A DNA stretch of 64,000 bases from Paramecium tetraurelia (GCF_000165425.1 NW_001799034.1:100794-164793), one strand, 5' to 3'. Counted from the stretch's first letter, positions 1-11,627 are shown. Notes: generated by a model not told the origin, from the letters alone. Translations and numbers: made by a program.

Positions 1-568
1 GATCCGGCATAAAACTCTATAATTATGGACTCGATTGTTTCTTAGGGGCACTGATATGCTTTGTGAAGTCACTCTGTCTTAACTTCATCGTTTGGGTTAA
101 TTATTATAATTTTGTGTTGTTTGACATCATGTACTTAACACAGTCAGGCTGAGAGTATTCTCTTCCATACTATCGTAATTGAGCAGGGAATGCTGAATCC
201 GGATGATCTTTCCAACTCTTTAATTACACTTATCCACCATCATTAATCGTTACGAAATAATCTCGTCCTTTTCCATCCCCAAAATAATGTTGAATTCTTT
301 AATGTTAAGGAGGAAGCAATCCCCTGCTTCGAGAACTAACCTATTAAAATACATTTTACTTAGTTGCACTCTTTGGAAATATCATCTTTGTGAAATCAGC
401 CTTCGGAGACAAATCGAGCGAGCTAAGCATTTTTTAAGACATAAGACCACCATTTGTATGTTTTACATACTGATCCCTAATAATGATACATCAATCTTAC
501 CTTCCAGTCCCATCATTGTGATAATGAAAATGCTTGGCGTCAATCTTTGGATACTTATAATCTTGCAT
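1..568 (-). CDS. Repeat-containing protein of unknown function, C-terminus outside window
   Basis: The gene starts at 568 with ATG and runs off the left edge, so only the first 180 or so residues are visible. A 24-nt intron lies at 477-500 (GTAAG...TTAG). After splicing the frame is open to base 1 with TAA/TAG as Gln. Two copies of a short motif are visible, NDGTGRDQYV and GDGKGRDYFV. Each is followed within about six residues by a GG pair (NGG, NDGG). The rest is basic and Gln-rich, with no signal peptide or membrane segment. I do not recognise the family. Spaced DG-x-GRD repeats of this kind would suit a structural, perhaps axonemal, protein, but that is a guess. Confidence 0.7.
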
Positions 569-1325
569 TATTTTATTATTGTTCTTTATAAAAATAGTTT
601 TATAATTATATATATATATACTCAATAACTTAACATGTAATGGTCATATAAATAATCATATTAAAAATACTTCATGAATTGATTATTCAACATATATTAG
701 AATTCACTATTACTCAAGCATGTAATCTGAATATTTAGACTAGAGCTAAACTTTTCTCATTCCATTTTATATAGATATAATGTTGAATTAATTTCTCTTT
801 AAATAGCTACATTATTCAATTTTCAGCTTTATTAAAATACTTAAATGTTTTGATTTTAAATTATTTGGAAATTTTGTGTTTTCCAGATAAAATACTCTCA
901 TATTCTTAAATATTATTTATAATATCCTGTATTGAATCTGCTCTCCATTAAAATAACTTTATGAGCTTTCAATAGGTGTTGTTCTCGAAACCTTTGTGAC
1001 AGAGAAGGCTGAATTACATAAATCAGCTTGCTAATATATCTTTAATCATATTAGCAATCACTTATTAATAATTACAAATAATTGCCAAATCAGGTTCATC
1101 CTGCATTTCAAACTAATGAATATGTCCTATAATATTGCTAATTATTTTTTAATCAATCCATAGCTTGTTATATTTAAACATAATCTTTAAAATAGTTTTT
1201 ATGTATCAAACTTTCCTTTTGAATCAATTACTCACAATTAACCAATATATATCACTTTGGGAAAATTAAACAATTCGCTAAGAATATCATTAGTTTTCAT
1301 ATTATTAATATACAAAAAGGAATAA
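569..1325. other. Intergenic, AT-rich, no supported gene
   Basis: About 750 bases between the start of the left-edge gene and the stop of the membrane-protein gene. TGA (and TCA on the other strand) is frequent, so no convincing frame survives. A 51-codon frame from about 780 and a plus-strand frame from about 1117 that runs antisense into the next gene are open, but both are within chance expectation. Confidence 0.5.
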
Positions 1326-2144
1326 TCAAATTTCGTCTGTAAATTGATCGTTAATAGGTTCAAATGTATAAGATTGTAAGTGGCTGCCTTTCAATCTTAA
1401 GTATTCATTAAAAAGTCCTCCTAGACAACCTAATACAACAATAAAAGGAGATAATAACAATTCCTCAAACAAAACAAGGTTGAATGATGTGGTTTTATTT
1501 TCGACATCCTGAATTTAATTAATGAATATACCTCAATATCCAAAACGCTAAATATTAACCCTTAAAGAAATCCAATAGTGGTACTTATTACAATGAATGA
1601 TACAATCTAATTGGGGGTTTCCATAATGGTTCTTTATTAGACTTTTTGAGTTAAACCAACTAAAAAATTGATTAGATCAACAATTAAATAGCATATAGTG
1701 GAACTCAAAGACATTCCCAAAATCACAAATAAAGGAATTTTGCTATAAAAACTCAATCCTTAATGCCTAATCATATACTACTACTTTATTACCATTCTTG
1801 ATCAAAGTATAAATAGAAGCATGTAAAACCTGATAGAATTATAACAATCGCAAATGATAATACAAATTTTTGTTTTAAAGTCCATTGAGTAAAAATTCTA
1901 TAATTTACTAACATTTTAGTTTTCACCAAAATATAACAACCTGTTAATATGAATATTAATCCAAAATACTTCCTACATAACATAAATTATTTACAGCTGA
2001 AAATAAAATATTGAATCGAATCTCAATCAATATAAAATTCCCTAGAGTTGTTGAGAAAAAAAATAAGATTGCACCAAGCACTCCAGAAATAACCAATTGA
2101 GCTTGTTCTTTTTTGGTGATTTTCCACCAAAAATTAGATTGCAT
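1326..2144 (-). CDS. Multi-pass membrane protein, unknown function
   Basis: Starts at ATG 2144 and ends at TGA 1326. Three introns of 26, 26 and 23 nt reconcile the frames and leave 248 codons, an exact multiple of three. The first junction uses a GAAG acceptor instead of the usual TAG and is the least certain. The 247-residue product has five or six hydrophobic segments, including VISGVLGAILFFF near residue 20, YFGLIFILTGCYIL, FVLSFAIVIILSGF, IPLFVILGMSLSS and LSPFIVVLGCLGGLF near the C-terminus. It ends in a short acidic tail. The spacing recalls small polytopic ER proteins such as INSIG, but I see no diagnostic motif, so no function is assigned. Confidence 0.65.
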
Positions 2145-2177
2145 TTAATAAAATAATCTAATTTTATTAAAACTAAT

Positions 2178-2700
2178 TCACAAAATAATTTCTAATAATA
2201 TATCTGTACTTTTCTCCTTTTATCTTCTTAAAGACCACCACTTTAATGCTACAAACATCTTGGAGTGGAATGACATACTAAATATCAAACCCCTCCTAAT
2301 TTGAGGTGTTTCACTACTGTTCACTTTTTTAAATGCCTTGAATTAAGTTGCACATGATCAAAATAACATTGCGTATTATTTGAATTTAGATTCTTGTACT
2401 TCCCATAAAATAAAAATAATTCCCTTTATTTTAAAGAACATTTATTTAAATAGAAGGAGAAACTTGCTAAAAATGATGAATCAAAGCTTTGGTTTATTTA
2501 TAATTCTTTAAGGATAAATAAGTAAAATGAATCATTTATCATCGAATTATTATGTCTCTTTAGCTTGGGTTCAAATAATCATCTCTTTGAATTTGGCATT
2601 TAGATTTTTATTTTTCCTTGGTTGCTTCATTATCTCTTAAAATTGATCCGATTAGAGAGAGGGAGAATCATTGTGAGTTAAATATAATTTTGAGGAGATG
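2178..2700 (-). pseudogene. Probable degenerate gene with a GRAM-like segment
   Basis: On the minus strand, protein-like stretches sit in different frames with no clean intron to join them. They are an acidic/Gln segment around 2560-2650, then a segment starting MINDSFYLF at 2542 running to HLKK, then VNSSETPQIRR, then EGFDIQYVIPLQDV continuing to KGEKYRYIIRNYF near 2185. The last piece resembles the beta-strand pattern of a GRAM/PH-type domain. A 29-nt GTG...TAG intron would give a 112-codon ORF from 2542 to 2178 but discards the GRAM-like frame. The simplest reading is a decaying gene; unusual splicing or sequence error is possible. Confidence 0.35.
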
Positions 2701-2719
2701 TTGAGTTGATTGATACCAA

Positions 2720-3022
2720 CTTTTTCTTTTTCCTAGTATAATTAGGAATTATACTTATTTTATAGAGATTTATTTTTCAATATCATAGTATATTTCATCC
2801 ATTCTATCATCATCACCAGTTATGTTACTAACAATAGGAGTAAGTTTCAATTAAACGATATAAGGTTAGAATGATGCTTCAATATCGCTTATACTGTGTT
2901 GTTTGTATTGTTTCTCGGCTATGAATTAACATGTTCCCATATTGATTTCTTTGGAATTATTATTATTAGGGATTTAGCTTTATGAAATCCAGATAAATCC
3001 ACAATCAATTATATTTATTTGA
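2720..3022 (+). CDS. Possible small hydrophobic protein, start not found
   Basis: A plus-strand frame with a 25-nt intron at 2840-2864 (GTAAG...ATAAG) ends at TGA 3020-3022. It encodes strongly hydrophobic segments, including IIVYFIHSIIITSYV, ISLILCCLYCFSAM and VPILISLELLLLGIQL. The only nearby in-frame ATG is followed three codons later by TGA, so the start is unresolved and the gene may be broken. The last segment has the look of a complex I ND4L-type helix (Leu-rich around a buried Glu), but this is a weak resemblance only. Confidence 0.3.
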
Positions 3023-3145
3023 TTTACAATATTACAATAGGAAATTAAATTATAAATTGTTATAATTAACACTTTTCAGTAACTGCGTTCTTTGTGAATT
3101 ATATAAATATGAAAATGCGTATATAAATAATCACCATTCTCGCTT

Positions 3146-5542
3146 TCAAAATGTGGCTTGTCTAACTTATAAGCATTTTGACTTTTCATCCCATATAACC
3201 AAAAATTAACCATCATTAGTCAATGAACCATAATTACAATAATGACCTATGTCTATAACTTGGGAGATCTCCAAACTGTGGGACACGTTCATTTTCATGA
3301 TGTAAACGAACTAGCCATGCTTATTTATAAGAACCTACTTTTATTCATTGTAAATTGAAGGAAAAAAGTTTTAGTATCCCTCACTTGAATGTTGCAATGT
3401 TATATGATGTTTATCCAACTCAAATTGATTTGTTTTTGTATCATACTCATAGAAATACGTTTTGTTTTAACTTCGCGGTTACCAAGCTATTTTTATTTCA
3501 TCTATAAAGCAAATCCTATAACCAAAATCGTCATTCTTTATGCTTTGTTTTAAGTTCCATACCTTTGACTTGTTCAATTCCCATATCAAAATCATCTTAT
3601 CTTCCCCGCAAGAAACAAGCAAATTCTGGGATTTGCTCAGACTTATGCACCTGACATAAGCAGAATGATTTGTTAGAGTCTGAACTTGGAACCATTAGGA
3701 CTATTGGTTCTTTATCCAAATCCTTATTGTCTTGTCACAACTACAAGATATTATTTGGTTATTATTATTGCTCATCAATAAACAGTCAATCTATCTCTTA
3801 TGTCCTAAGAGTACTTATTTGCATAGCCAGATACTATTAATTAATTGCCAATATCGAATTGATTTATCAGTACTACCAGAAATAAATTCATTCTTATCAG
3901 CACTAAATTAAAGTGATATAACTTGATTCGAATGACCCTAAAGATTTTGGATATGTTTAATCTTCCCATTATTGAACTCCCAAATAGCTATGTCGTTTGA
4001 ACATCCGCTAATCATTATGGTTTAATCAAAATTAACAGATATTGCATAGCAATTTTAGACTTATTAATACTTACTAATAATTTGGTATTATATTGATTGC
4101 TTTTCTTCAAAATCCATATCTATTTGTACATCTTCAAAACCATTATTTTTTGGGGATGAAAAAGCACTATCAGTCTCCTTTCTTTGATTTTTCTTTATCA
4201 AATCAGATCCAATGTCATAAGATTGAATTTATGTTAATTCATACAGTTTTTGAGTATTTTTGGATGAGCTCCCATTTTCATTTATTTGATAATAGATATC
4301 ATTTAAACAATTTTGATCTGAAGAGCTAGCTGATTTACTAATTTCCTAAGAATGACACAAAGTAGATCTTAAATTGTCGTATAAATTTTATTATTAAACT
4401 TTCAACTCTTTTACTTATTCTTATAATAATTTCAAAGCAAAATCCGAAAATTACTAATATTCACTATGAATCATTTGATTTTGAGACTCTTCAGTTTTTA
4501 TCAGTATTTCCACTCTCTCCAAAATGTCATCTTAAGATAAATTTATCCAATCCTCATTAACCATATTAATGTTAGATAAGATTTTTCGTTTGTTTATAGC
4601 CAACGCATTTTCAAATTATACTCTTACTCCTTTTAACTATTCTATAATTTGCTACTCAATTTTCTTATTTTGCTCTCTTATTTACTCATATTAAGCTTCC
4701 ATATCAAAGATTTACTACTAAAGATAGGCTCTCTTTTTTTATTCAAATGTCTTCCATTTTTCTTTACATTTTGTTAATGACCAATATGTTTCTGGCATAC
4801 ATTCTATGCAGCACAATCTCATTGATTTTTCAATATTTTCATTCATATCTATCATTATAATTTCCTTTTGATGCTATTAACAAACTATATTTAATTTTGG
4901 TGTTTCACTTGAACTTCCTCTCAATATTTCTGGATCAGATTCATTCAGCAGTAATTTACCAACAATATTAATCTCATTTTTCATTTAATACTCGTTTTTG
5001 AAATCACGCAATAGATCTAAACAATTTTAAATTCCTTCGAAATTATTGATCTATTGAAGCACCTCAGAAAGGGATTGTGCCCAGTTCAAATCATTTAATA
5101 TCTTTTACTGCTAACAGTAACTGTATTAATACTCTATAATCTATTTGACCTGTTAATCGATGCCTGTAACTCCAAATTCCCTTTCTTTCATCACTCCCTC
5201 TTCTTCTCGTTTATCAAATTATAATTGAGTTTGTATAATATTGATTCCATTGTCGATAAAGTCATTGACCTCTTATTTCATTTTACATAAATTGTCCAAT
5301 AGTTACATCAAGTAAGTTCTTTTGAGTTGATTAATTTCATCGCTCTTCTATTATTGAAGAGTGATGAAATTCTCAAATATGTTTTTGATGTCTCTTATGG
5401 GTACTATTGATCGATATGTGCTTCCAACGAGGCAGTATATACATTACATCATTTCTGGCAATTATATGTTAGGATCTAAATTAATTGCTATTGCCTCAGA
5501 ATTGTGTATGGGACACTCTACTTTAATTAACTAGGATGACAT
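3146..5542 (-). CDS. B-box-like zinc/coiled-coil/WD40 protein
   Basis: A single uninterrupted 798-residue frame, ATG 5542 to TGA 3146, with dozens of TAA/TAG codons as Gln. The N-terminus has two CxxH...CxxC clusters (CPIH...CIYC near residues 10-40 and CQQH...CCIEC near 250-280) like the B-boxes of TRIM proteins. A long charged, Gln-rich coiled coil follows. The C-terminal half carries WD40 repeats with clear WD-type ends such as NDIAIWEF, DKSIRYWQL, DKTIRIWI and EDKMILIWEL. I infer a scaffold in which zinc/coiled-coil modules oligomerise and a beta-propeller binds a partner. No RING finger is visible, so ubiquitin ligase activity is not claimed. Confidence 0.85.
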
Positions 5543-5614
5543 TTATGCAAAGAAGAATAAATTATCAAAATTTATGGTTTAAGAATTCACTTTCAGTCCA
5601 TACAAATAATTAAA

Positions 5615-5881
5615 ATGAATAAATACCTTAATAAGATTCAATTATTAAGGTTTATCCAACAGGTGTATATCTATTTTAAGAAAATATTATATAAATTTAG
5701 TCCATTAATATTATTAATTACGAAGTAAATGAATTTTAGTAAATAAAATATTTAAAAGCACTTTACACAAACACCCATTCCTAATTAGAGTGTAAGCATC
5801 GTTGAATTTGTTATTTATTTTCTACCGAAAGGTGATGAACGAGAAATAAACTATAAGTATTTTAATTTATTTATGTATTGA
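5615..5881 (+). CDS. Possible small ORF in divergent intergenic region
   Basis: An 88-codon frame with ATG 5615 and TGA 5879 fills much of the roughly 500-base gap between two divergent genes. The product is basic and hydrophobic in the middle (FSPLILLI), with no domain. In DNA this poor in G, a frame of this length is expected by chance fairly often, so it may equally be untranslated promoter DNA. Confidence 0.2.
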
Positions 5882-6038
5882 TTTAGAAAGTATTATGTAT
5901 GATAATTATATTATAATTAAAGATGTATCTGTCAGAATTGATTATATTTTTATAATAGATAATAATAAATACCAAAAATGATTGGCTTTAGCTTGTATTA
6001 TTTTATTTATATATCTATTTATTATATCAAATCTGGAG

Positions 6039-6395
6039 ATGAGTATCTTTTCTAAATTATAGATTATAGGAATTGGAATGCTTTTAGCAGCAGTAATCTA
6101 TGCGTTTAAAAACAATTAAGTTAATGGATAGGTTATTGGAGAACTATAGATTTAAATAAATATTCTTAAAGCTGCAAACGAAGCCCTTCAAAATAAATTA
6201 AATGAATTTGAATAAGAGGGATCGAAGTTTCAGATTTATAAACAGAACTTAAGCCAATCAAGAGAAGAGAGATAATCTTTAGTAAATACCATGAGAAATA
6301 ATTTGTAAGTTGTGAAAGAAAGCATGAATGGATTAAAAGATGTAATTTTAGAACTAGATAATTACCTTTTATAATTGGAAGATAAGGATAAATGA
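6039..6395 (+). CDS. Small single-pass membrane protein with coiled coil
   Basis: ATG 6039 to TGA 6393-6395, 118 residues, no intron. Residues 7-23 form one hydrophobic helix (IIGIGMLLAAVIYAF). The remainder is a heptad-like stretch rich in Leu, Asn, Gln and Glu (ILKAANEALQNKLNEF and later LKDVILELDNYLLQLE). This layout suits a small membrane tether or SNARE-like accessory protein, but no SNARE zero-layer pattern is evident and the family is not recognised. It lies head to head with the WD40 gene and converges on SRP72. Confidence 0.65.
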
Positions 6396-6456
6396 TTAAT
6401 TCTTTTTCTATTTTGATAGAATTTTGTAATTATAACGATAATATAATATTAACTTA

Positions 6457-8162
6457 TCATTTTCTATACTTATTTGTTTTTTTCTAAGCTGCACTAACTT
6501 ATGCAGTGGAAGCTCCGCTCGCTTTGAATGTATTTACTGTTTCATTTCCTGCATTACCTCCTTAAGTTCTGCTATGTATTTATTTCTTCTTTTTCCACTC
6601 TTTTCTGTCATATTTAGGTAACCATCTCTCTGGATTCGGCAATGGTCCAGGGTTGGTCTTGTCAAAGTTTTTGGGATATCGAATTCTCTTCTTCTTCTTC
6701 TTTTGAATCTTCTTCACCTAAACTTCCACCTTTTTTGATAATCCTATGTTCCTCTCTAAATTTTCAATCTCATTCATATCTGTTATTCCGTCATATTGTA
6801 AAGAATCAATAAATTTAGCTCCTTATTCAAGCTACCCCTTTTCAATACAAAGCAAGGCCAATTGACTCTTGATTTGTTGGTCATCAGTATAATATTACAA
6901 AGCTTTTTGAAGATTGCTTCTTTTAATATAGTAATTGCAAACCAAGGACTTATGAAATTGAGCAATCAATTAAATTTATTTATCATAAGGAGAATCATCA
7001 GGCAATTTGAGGATATGAGCCAAGATAAAAGTACTCAAGACTTTATTCTGGTTCCAATTTTTGACATTGCACAATTCAATTATTTTGTTGGTGTTATCAT
7101 TGTTAGTAGCAAATATTAAATATTGATATGGATCCTCGATTGGTTATTCCCATTTTTATCTGTTAATTGCAATTTGAACAGAAAGAGGCAAACCGTGTTC
7201 CTTTGTTGGTCTATTCTTAATAATTTGTAGAATTGCTTTATTAATTTTTAACACATTAAGTTATGAAGGTGTAAATTTGTAATCTGATGACAATGCTTCT
7301 TCAACTCTTTTTAATGAGTCATGATGTGGATGTATAAATTCTTAAAACACTGCCAAATTATTCAAAAGCACTGCTTATTCTGAAGTCTTCTCTAAAAGTT
7401 CATATCTACAATTAGATGGATAATTACTATTTAACTTTGCTTTTGTAATCCCCTGGATTTATAACATCTAAAATTAATTGAGCTAAAAATAGATCCTCGT
7501 CCTATTCATTTTCAACCTTCACCATGTTTTCAAACCTAATAGTCAACTCTTTAGCAGTCTTTACACTAATTTGATATTATGTTAAATTTACTCATTCAAT
7601 TATAAATTAAGCAAAGCATGGTTAAGTAATAGCTCTCTGGCATACTGATTTTTATTCTTTTTAATGAATTCTGTAATCTATGAATTAATTTGTCTCATCT
7701 AATTCTCGTCATTTTATTGAATAGCTGCATTGGCGATATTTGTTAAAATATCTTGGGAGTCCTTTTGAAATTTGCTCTTGATAGATATATATACTATTGT
7801 ACATCTTTAAGCAATTTCTAAAACAGCTAAATAGCTTGTTCGAACTCTCCTAACTTCAAAAAGGCCTATCCCAATAATAGTTGATCTTCTGGGATATTTT
7901 TTCTAGATTCTGTCACAACCAATTGATATTATCCTTCTGCATAGAGTTGATAGAGTCTTGTGAATGGATAAAGGGGATGATCTTTCAGTCCCTTCAAAAG
8001 TTATTAGGCTTCTTAATAATTCTTATTGTTTAATAGCAAGATTGCTTTTGTTATTTAGATGTTTGGTGTTTATTCACATTGATTTGCCACTTCTAACAAC
8101 TAGGCAGGTGATCCTGTGTGCAATTCTTCCATTAACCTTTGTATTGGAGTTCTTTAGTCCAT
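6457..8162 (-). CDS. SRP72: Signal recognition particle subunit SRP72
   Basis: ATG 8162 to TGA 6457 with introns of 26, 26 and 22 nt. The spliced length is 1632 nt, 543 residues. The body is helical and TPR-like (for example LLLGQAFLKLGEFEQAIQ near residue 110). The C-terminus has the SRP72 signature: a Lys-rich block, then RYPKNFD, NPGPLPNPERWLPK and a basic tail. This motif is the RNA-binding region of SRP72. The protein pairs with SRP68 on SRP RNA and helps direct ribosomes making secretory proteins to the ER. Human SRP72 is about 670 residues, so this copy is shorter. The C-terminal motif makes the assignment firm. Confidence 0.93.
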
Positions 8163-8197
8163 AAACACGTGTTTACTAATATTAAATAATAAAATAT

Positions 8198-9119
8198 ATG
8201 GCAGAAGAATTAATTTTGAAAATTTTAGATGTCAATCCTTTTACCTCTTTATACGGTATTGGCAATGTCATCTTGGGAACAGGAGATTGGTTAACCACTG
8301 AGAAAGAAACCAAAATCATAATCGAATTTGGTAATGCTATCATCTCCAAATTATCTATCTGTATTTAAATTTAACTTAATTAGAAAAGAGAACTATAAGG
8401 CAGATTAAATTAATTTAACACTAAGGGGAGAAAATTGTGATGATCTTTATTTTGAAAAGGTAATTTGGAAGAAAAATGGCAATTGGAATGAAACAAGTAC
8501 TATTGAAATAGAGCCAGATTGTCAAGATGTATTCAATTAAATGATGGTTGAAGTCTTTAATTTTGGTTCCGCAGATTATAAGGGACTGAAAAGAATTAGG
8601 GTATATGGGATTCAGGATGGGTAATTGTATAGTTAGAGGAAAAATAATGTGAAATAATTGAAAAAGCAATCAAAGAGCAAGTAATAGCAGAAGGGCGATT
8701 CATAAGAGAAGAGTTAGCAAAGGGAGAAGATCTAAAAAATGAAAATAAATGAATCCTCTCTCAAAAAAAACAATCAATGGGGACTATATAATAGAGCCTA
8801 AAATCAAGTCAATAAAGAGTTTGTGTTTGTGGATCCAAGAGAGAAATTGAGGAATATTCACAAAAGCCCTTCTCCAATTAAGGAAGAAAGTCAGTAGTCT
8901 AGTTAACATACTTATCAAACGCCTAAGCGATCTGAAACACCAGTCAAAAAGGGGTGTAGCATTAATGAAAGGCATATGATAAGGTACAATCTTAATCAAA
9001 TTGATAAACAATTTTTGGAGCTGCATTAAGAATGTAACAATCCCATCTTTAATATAATTTATAGTATAAAAAAGCTCGGGTATTGGGAAAGAAATGTAAC
9101 TAACCTTTGCTAATTTTGA
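8198..9119 (+). CDS. Protein with an N-terminal beta-sandwich-like domain, unknown function
   Basis: ATG 8198, TGA 9117-9119. A 28-nt intron (GTATTT...AAAAG) after residue 51 or so restores the frame and leaves 298 codons. The first 130 residues look like a beta-sandwich, with GNVILGTGDWLTT, IIIEFGNAIISKL and, after an acidic stretch, VEVFNFG and LKRIRVYG. This is the pattern of discoidin or XRCC1 N-terminal-type domains, a tentative match. The rest is Lys/Gln/Ser-rich and disordered up to a short hydrophobic C-terminal segment. It is divergent from SRP72, with only about 35 bases between the two starts, so the two genes may share a promoter. Confidence 0.7.
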
Positions 9120-9472
9120 AGTCTACTGGCTTTAATGAACTTTGAATATTAATTCGTGTTATTATTATTTTAAGTAATTGATATTAGCTGGGTCATGCAC
9201 CTAACTCATTGAAAGCTTTTACAGATTTAAAAAGTTAAGATACTTCATTAACTCTGGTAAACTCTATGCAAAATGCTTGCAGCTTTTGTACTTATAAACA
9301 GCTTACTTCAGTCAGAAGATCTTTGGTCACTATGGCCTTCGTTTTTAAAAAGTGCCGAATAAAAATGCTGACATATTTAACTATTTTAGTTTAGGTGGGT
9401 TTTTCCTAATTGAATGTATAATATAATTTACTTTAATATTATTACAATATTAAATACAATAATACACATAAT
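9120..9472. other. Gap with a possible small minus-strand gene, unresolved
   Basis: About 350 bases. On the minus strand, coding-like exons (KAIVTKDLLTE, then LQAFCIEFTRVNE, then LSMSQVHDPANINYL) are joined well by two plausible introns of 24 and 28 nt (GTAAG...AAAAG and GTATC...AAAAG). I could not find a consistent start or stop. The frame runs into the 3' end of the plus-strand gene ending at 9119, so I do not call a gene. Confidence 0.25.
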
Positions 9473-9961
9473 ATGTAACGAAATCAGGAGGTATTTTCAT
9501 TGAATGATTTATCATAGCAATTAATTCAATAGTAGCAGGAGTGACATCAATATTTATAAAAACATCCAAATAACTTAAATAATTAAATGTTTTACTCTTA
9601 GAAATCAGAAGACTTCACATTTTTCATTAAGAAAAAGAGTACTAGGTTTGCATTATTTTCTATTAAATCAGGTAATTTTTAGGTTGTAAACCCACAATTC
9701 TTCAATAAATATTCATCATTTTCTAAAAAGTCTTAAATTAACTATGCTATAGATTTTTTGTACCTTGTATTCTTAATCGCTGACTTAAGTGCAACAGGCT
9801 TTCTATATAATTTCCTTCACTTAACTCAATTTATCGCTATTAATTTAAAGAGTGTAATTCCATTATAAATTATTAAGCATGCCAATCTCATTCCAATATA
9901 ATGTATTTGCTTTTACAAGTGCAGGAATAGGTCTTAGATGATCTATCTAAAATTAGTCTGA
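9473..9961 (+). CDS. Hydrophobic ORF with an in-frame TGA; possible pseudogene or later start
   Basis: From ATG 9473 the frame reads a Gln-rich N-terminus, meets TGA at 9542-9544, then continues open in the same frame to TGA 9959-9961. A 27-nt segment at 9490-9516 looks like an intron (GTATTTTC...CATAG), but it is in phase and does not remove the stop. If translation starts at the later ATG (9587), the product is a protein of about 124 residues with a hydrophobic centre (FLYLVFLIADLSATGFLY). The coding character on both sides of the TGA suggests a recently broken gene, a wrong start or a sequence error. Confidence 0.4.
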
Positions 9962-10027
9962 ATCCAAGTTAAGCTTCTTTATTTTATCCATTAAAAATCA
10001 AATAATAATAATTAAAATATATAATCA

Positions 10028-11238
10028 TCAAGGTATATATGATTATTAGACTGAAACATTTGAAAATTCATTAACACTTACATTCAAATTTGAGACCAAT
10101 TTCCAACCATCCAGATTAACTTTCTATAGCATTTATTATTCTTGAATGTGTATGGGGATCTAGCATATTACAGGGACAGACAACCAAGTCAGGAATGAAT
10201 CCTAATATTAAAAAATTGAATTACAACTATTGCCTCTAATTAAAAAAAGTATTAATTCTTAATAGTATTGGTTTTCAGTGAGGCTTTTAATTCTTTTGGT
10301 AATTCCAAAAGAGACACTATTCTATCCTTACTTTATCCTGCTAAGAGACCATCCCAATTTTGTGAAACAACCACTTAATCCTCAATAACTCTCTCTACCT
10401 CGTCGTTGTCAATGAAAATCAATTTATGAATAACCCTCACTTCAATTCTATTAACTGGTCTCTACGATCGAGTATTATCGACAGAGTAATCGACAGATAT
10501 CTTATCTCCAGGGAAAAATTTATTTGTCTTCAATCTCACTGACAATTCAACTGCTCCACTATTTAAACAAAGGAAATGAACGATATTCCCTTCTAACTAT
10601 CTGAACTATTCGCTTTCTTTGAATCTACCGTTGAGATAGACATCAGTACTTTCCATCATCACAGTTCTAGCTTCTTCTGTGGAATCAATTTTCAATGTAA
10701 TCATGTAGCCACATTTTCCTTATTTCTGTCCTTTTAATATTTTTTGATATTAATACCATCAGCACTCTTGTAATAGAAACTTGATGGCATGTTGAATTGC
10801 GTTGGAACAATAAAATTGAATTTATAATCTCCAGCCTTAACGCTACCATTATAGAGTTCCTGTGTGTATATAAAAGAGTCGTGAGTTCCATAGTGTCTAA
10901 AAACTCGAAATAATAGGTTTCCATTTAACTCATATTTCTTTTAAGTATATTTAGGTTATTTTAATGGAGAATCCAGAGTAATTTACACTTACTTCGCTTT
11001 CTCTATTAACTTATCAGGTATCATTTGGGGATTGCTTTCATCATAGGGAATCTAATTTAATCACTTAAACGTTTACTTGTTTTTTTTCTAAAACCTTCGA
11101 ATATTCCTTAGTTTCAAATGTCAAAACAATTTAGACTTTCGGCATATCTTAAGGTATTCTAACATAACAACACCCTGTTATTTATTCACCAGCAAGAGTG
11201 ACGGCGTCATTAAATTAAAATAAAATTGATTTGCTCAT
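10028..11238 (-). CDS. Arrestin-fold protein (alpha-arrestin/Vps26-like)
   Basis: ATG 11238 to TGA 10028. Introns of 25, 26 and 23 nt leave 379 codons, an exact fit. The product reads like a two-lobed arrestin: N-lobe signs are LAGEQITGCCYV, GNLLFRVFRHYG and AGDYKFNFIVP with SSFYYK. C-lobe signs are GKCGYMITLKID, PGDKISVDYSVDN and IPIHI near the end. Alpha-arrestins act as adaptors that bind membrane cargo and recruit trafficking or ubiquitin-ligase machinery. No PPxY motif was noticed, so recruitment of a NEDD4-type ligase is not supported here. Its neighbour, divergent across about 390 bases, is a UBR ubiquitin ligase. Confidence 0.8.
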
Positions 11239-11627
11239 TAGAAATATAAATATTTTTTAGATACAATTAATCAAGTTTTTAATTAAGTTCTTATGTGCAA
11301 ATAAAAAACTTCATTAAATAAACAATATCAAATTAAATTTTATATCATTTGTAACTTTTCTAAATTCCCTCTTTTTTCAAATTCTATGCATGCAATCTTC
11401 CAAAAATTGAATTCCAATTAAATTCAGAAATTTATAAATTGTCTAAAATTTTTGTTACTTAAAAATACTTTAAAGTTTACTTTTTTAGTCAAAAGAGTTA
11501 TTTTAATAATTTATATATGCTTTGTTCCTTAAAGGAATAATTGTGCCCGAGGTGTTTATTACTATTTATCCATAAATTTATCATTACTAATGAGAATATT
11601 TTAATAATTATTTTAATTAAATTATCA
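11239..11627. other. Divergent intergenic region, AT-rich
   Basis: About 390 bases between the arrestin-like gene and the UBR ligase, which are transcribed away from each other. A plus-strand frame stays open for about 140 codons here but has no domain or compositional signal and overlaps the ligase start in another frame. I treat it as promoter DNA. Confidence 0.5.

Noticed and set aside
287-628. Plus-strand ORF of 113 codons in the standard code
   Set aside because: It is antisense to the left-edge gene and intergenic DNA; the minus-strand frame has the real coding pattern and a clean intron.
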